The notes under the pieces were generated by a model, which was not told where the DNA came from, did not search any database, and worked only from the letters and a program-made list of their open reading frames with translations. Shown in pieces: positions 5,989 to 8,094 of a DNA stretch of 8,094 bases (position 1 is its first letter; the number at the start of each line of letters is the position of its first letter). This DNA comes from Ferruginibacter sp. GTDB taxonomy: Bacteria; Bacteroidota; Bacteroidia; Chitinophagales; Chitinophagaceae. The stretch lies in NCBI GenBank assembly GCA_018057635.1, contig JAGPDJ010000089.1, positions 1 through 8,094 on the forward strand, in the 5' to 3' direction. The translations under genes and the position numbers were made by a program.

Positions 5989-8079
5989 ATGAGAAAATTC
6001 ACCGGAATACTGGTCATACTGCTCCTGTTATTATTTACAGGCCATGCCCAGTATATTATCAAAGGAAGGGTTACAGATGAGCAACAATTCCCTCTCCCTG
6101 CAGTAAGTGTAACTGCCGGTTTGTCTGCATCCGGAGTATTGACTGATTCTGCCGGGAATTATTCCCTGCCGGTTTTATCATTAAATCAGGAAATTACGTT
6201 TAGTCATATCAGTTATGAACCTGTTGTAATGAAGGTTGGTTTTGAGAATGCTCCTGCAGTAATGATGAAAAGAACAGGTATATTTTTATCAGAAACAGTA
6301 GTGCAGTCATTTGAAAGGAACAGCAGTATCCGTAATATTCCTGCTGCCGTAACTGTACTTAACAAAACATCGTTAGAACGTTTTGGCAGCGAATCTTTTG
6401 TACCGGCCATGAATACAGTTCCGGGTGTAAAGATGGATGAACGCAGCCCCGGCAGTTACCGGTTAAGCATTAGGGGTAATTTACTTCGTTCAACCTTTGG
6501 CGTTAGAAATGTAAAAGTATACTGGAATGGTATTCCCTTTACAGATGCCAACGGAACAACTTATATAAATGAGCTTTCTTTAAATGATATTGGTAAAATT
6601 GAGATTTTAAAAGGCCCTTCCGGCAGCATGTATGGTTCGGGTACCGGCGGAGTTGTTTTGCTGAGCAGCAATATCCCGGCAGCCAGCGGCAACAGTTTCC
6701 AGTTTAAATCAACTGCTGGCAGTTATGGCGCATTTACAGCCAATGCAACTTATAACCAGGCTACCGGTAATTCGGCAACCAATTTATCTGTCACCCGGCA
6801 ACAAAGTGATGGATACCGGAAGCATACCAATATGCGGCGCCAGACAGTTAATTTCAATGGGAATTATGAGATCAGTAACAGGCAAAAAATAAACGCTATA
6901 ATATTATACAGCGACCTCTTTTATCAAACACCGGGAGGATTAACCCTGGCTGAAATGAATGCAGATCCAACACAGGCAAGGCCTGCAGCCGGTATTTTCA
7001 AAAGTGCCGAAGCGCAACAGGCTGCGCTTTATCTGAAAACAATGTATGCAGGTTTTGCAAATGCGTTCCGGTTTGGCAATAACTGGAATAATACCACGGC
7101 CATTTATTTTTCAAATACCAATTTCAGGAACCCGACAATCCGCAATTATGAAAGAAAAACTGAGCAGGGCATAGGATTGCGTTCTGTAACAAAATACAAT
7201 AAACAGTTTTTCTCCGCCACATTTGGCGCAGAATATCAATACGGGTTTATAAACACAAATACTTTCGGCAACAAACTCGGTGAACCGGATACTTTGCAGA
7301 TTCACGATGAAATCAGTTCCGGACAGTTCAATGTTTTTTTACAGGCTGATTTTAATATTACTGCTAACCTGCTTTTAAATGCAGGCATAAGTTATAATAA
7401 TTTCCGGTTTGGATTTATGCGCCTGAATCAATTGCCTGCTGTAAAAGAACGCAGTAATTTCAAGCCTCAATTTGTACCAAGGATATCGTTGCTTAAAAAA
7501 TTCAGTAATGCAATAAGTGTTTTTATTGCTATAAGTAAAGGTTATTCTCCTCCTTCTATTGATGAAGTACATGCAAGTGATGGTAATTTCAATAAACAAC
7601 TGAATGCAGAAACAGCTGCCAGTTTTGAGACTGGCATTAAAGGAGATATCATCAAAAATAAATTATCTGTAGACGCATCTTTTTATTGGTTAAGGCTGGG
7701 CAATACCATTGTAAGCAGGCGTGATTCAGGTGGTGCTGATTATTTTGCAAATGCAGGTAAAACAAAACAACAGGGGTTTGAAATTGCAGTACAGTATTTG
7801 CCTGTAAATAATTACAATCGTTTTACCAGGCAGTTAAAATTGTGGGCTAATTATACAAATTTACATGCCAGGTTTATAAACTATCAGAAAGGCACTGCTG
7901 TATATGATGGAAACAAGCTTACCGGTACAGCTCCGCAGGTTTTTGTATTAGGTGCAGATATGATCACTTCAACCGGTGTTTATGCAAATGCAACTTTTAG
8001 TTATACAGGCAAAATACCATTGAATGATGCCAATGTTTTTTTTGCATCTGATTATAAATTATTTTTTATTAAAACATGA
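5989..8079 (+). CDS. FecA-like TonB-dependent receptor, C-terminally truncated by an in-frame TGA
   Basis: The 696-aa product starts with a signal peptide (MRKFTGILVILLLLLFTGHA), followed by a carboxypeptidase-regulatory-like beta-sandwich (about 22-95: I-K-G-R-V-T-D, D53-S-A-G-N-Y, F71-S-H-I-S-Y). A TonB-box-like L100-S-E-T-V-V comes next. The plug (about 110-230) contains S154-P-G-S-Y-R-L-S-I-R-G, V178-Y-W-N-G-I-P-F-T-D and I206-L-K-G-P-S-G-S-M-Y-G. This arrangement is typical of Bacteroidota FecA/iron-chelate-type receptors. The barrel follows but stops at ...SDYKLFFIKT. Full-length relatives go on for several more strands (of order 50-70 residues) and end in an aromatic residue. The codons after TGA 8077-8079 stay open to the window edge (Y-K-V-S-L), which fits a TGG-to-TGA change. 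The ligand is unknown: B12 by context, an iron chelate by family. Confidence 0.88.
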   Translation: MRKFTGILVILLLLLFTGHAQYIIKGRVTDEQQFPLPAVSVTAGLSASGVLTDSAGNYSLPVLSLNQEITFSHISYEPVVMKVGFENAPAVMMKRTGIFLSETVVQSFERNSSIRNIPAAVTVLNKTSLERFGSESFVPAMNTVPGVKMDERSPGSYRLSIRGNLLRSTFGVRNVKVYWNGIPFTDANGTTYINELSLNDIGKIEILKGPSGSMYGSGTGGVVLLSSNIPAASGNSFQFKSTAGSYGAFTANATYNQATGNSATNLSVTRQQSDGYRKHTNMRRQTVNFNGNYEISNRQKINAIILYSDLFYQTPGGLTLAEMNADPTQARPAAGIFKSAEAQQAALYLKTMYAGFANAFRFGNNWNNTTAIYFSNTNFRNPTIRNYERKTEQGIGLRSVTKYNKQFFSATFGAEYQYGFINTNTFGNKLGEPDTLQIHDEISSGQFNVFLQADFNITANLLLNAGISYNNFRFGFMRLNQLPAVKERSNFKPQFVPRISLLKKFSNAISVFIAISKGYSPPSIDEVHASDGNFNKQLNAETAASFETGIKGDIIKNKLSVDASFYWLRLGNTIVSRRDSGGADYFANAGKTKQQGFEIAVQYLPVNNYNRFTRQLKLWANYTNLHARFINYQKGTAVYDGNKLTGTAPQVFVLGADMITSTGVYANATFSYTGKIPLNDANVFFASDYKLFFIKT

Positions 8080-8094
8080 TATAAGGTTAGCCTA

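Overview
The window looks like a chromosomal segment of a Bacteroidota bacterium, probably near Chitinophagaceae. The lineage is an inference from three things: moderately AT-rich DNA, two TonB-dependent outer-membrane receptors of Bacteroidota type (one with an N-terminal carboxypeptidase-regulatory-like domain), and promoter -7 boxes matching TAnnTTTG with A-rich rather than Shine-Dalgarno start regions. No mobile element, CRISPR array, tRNA or rRNA was seen.

Left part (1-2732), all on the minus strand. Read in transcription order, it holds a 12-TM APC-family amino-acid permease (2732-1389), then after 50 bp a PLP-dependent enzyme of the Cys/Met (trans-sulfuration) family (1338-178), then after 81 bp the first 32 codons of a secreted protein that runs off the left edge (96-1). 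That last start resembles a TolC-family outer-membrane efflux protein. The first two genes look like a transport-plus-catabolism pair for a sulfur or hydroxy amino acid.

Centre (2733-3385). A 143-bp divergent intergenic region leads into a small exported helical protein of unknown function (2876-3268), with a TAATTTTG -7 box in front and a strong intrinsic terminator behind (3289-3321).

Right part (3373-8094), plus strand: a cobalamin-controlled uptake locus. A TACATTTG -7 box lies just upstream of a well-conserved cobalamin riboswitch (about 3388-3558). It is followed by a ~145-nt leader and a BtuB-like TonB-dependent receptor (start chosen at 3704, 642 aa). A perfect 14-bp hairpin separates this from a 60-aa, nine-cysteine CWC-family protein (5711-5893). 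After it comes a second, FecA-like TonB-dependent receptor (5989-8079), which lacks its C-terminal barrel strands because of an in-frame TGA near the right edge. Vitamin B12 would repress the riboswitch-controlled receptor when abundant. Whether the two downstream genes share that control depends on how leaky the hairpin is.

The most useful points are the B12 riboswitch with its long, oddly structured leader, the truncated second receptor, the Cys-rich miniprotein between two receptors, the active-site substitutions in the PLP enzyme, and the start of a gene at the left edge that ordinary ORF calling misses.
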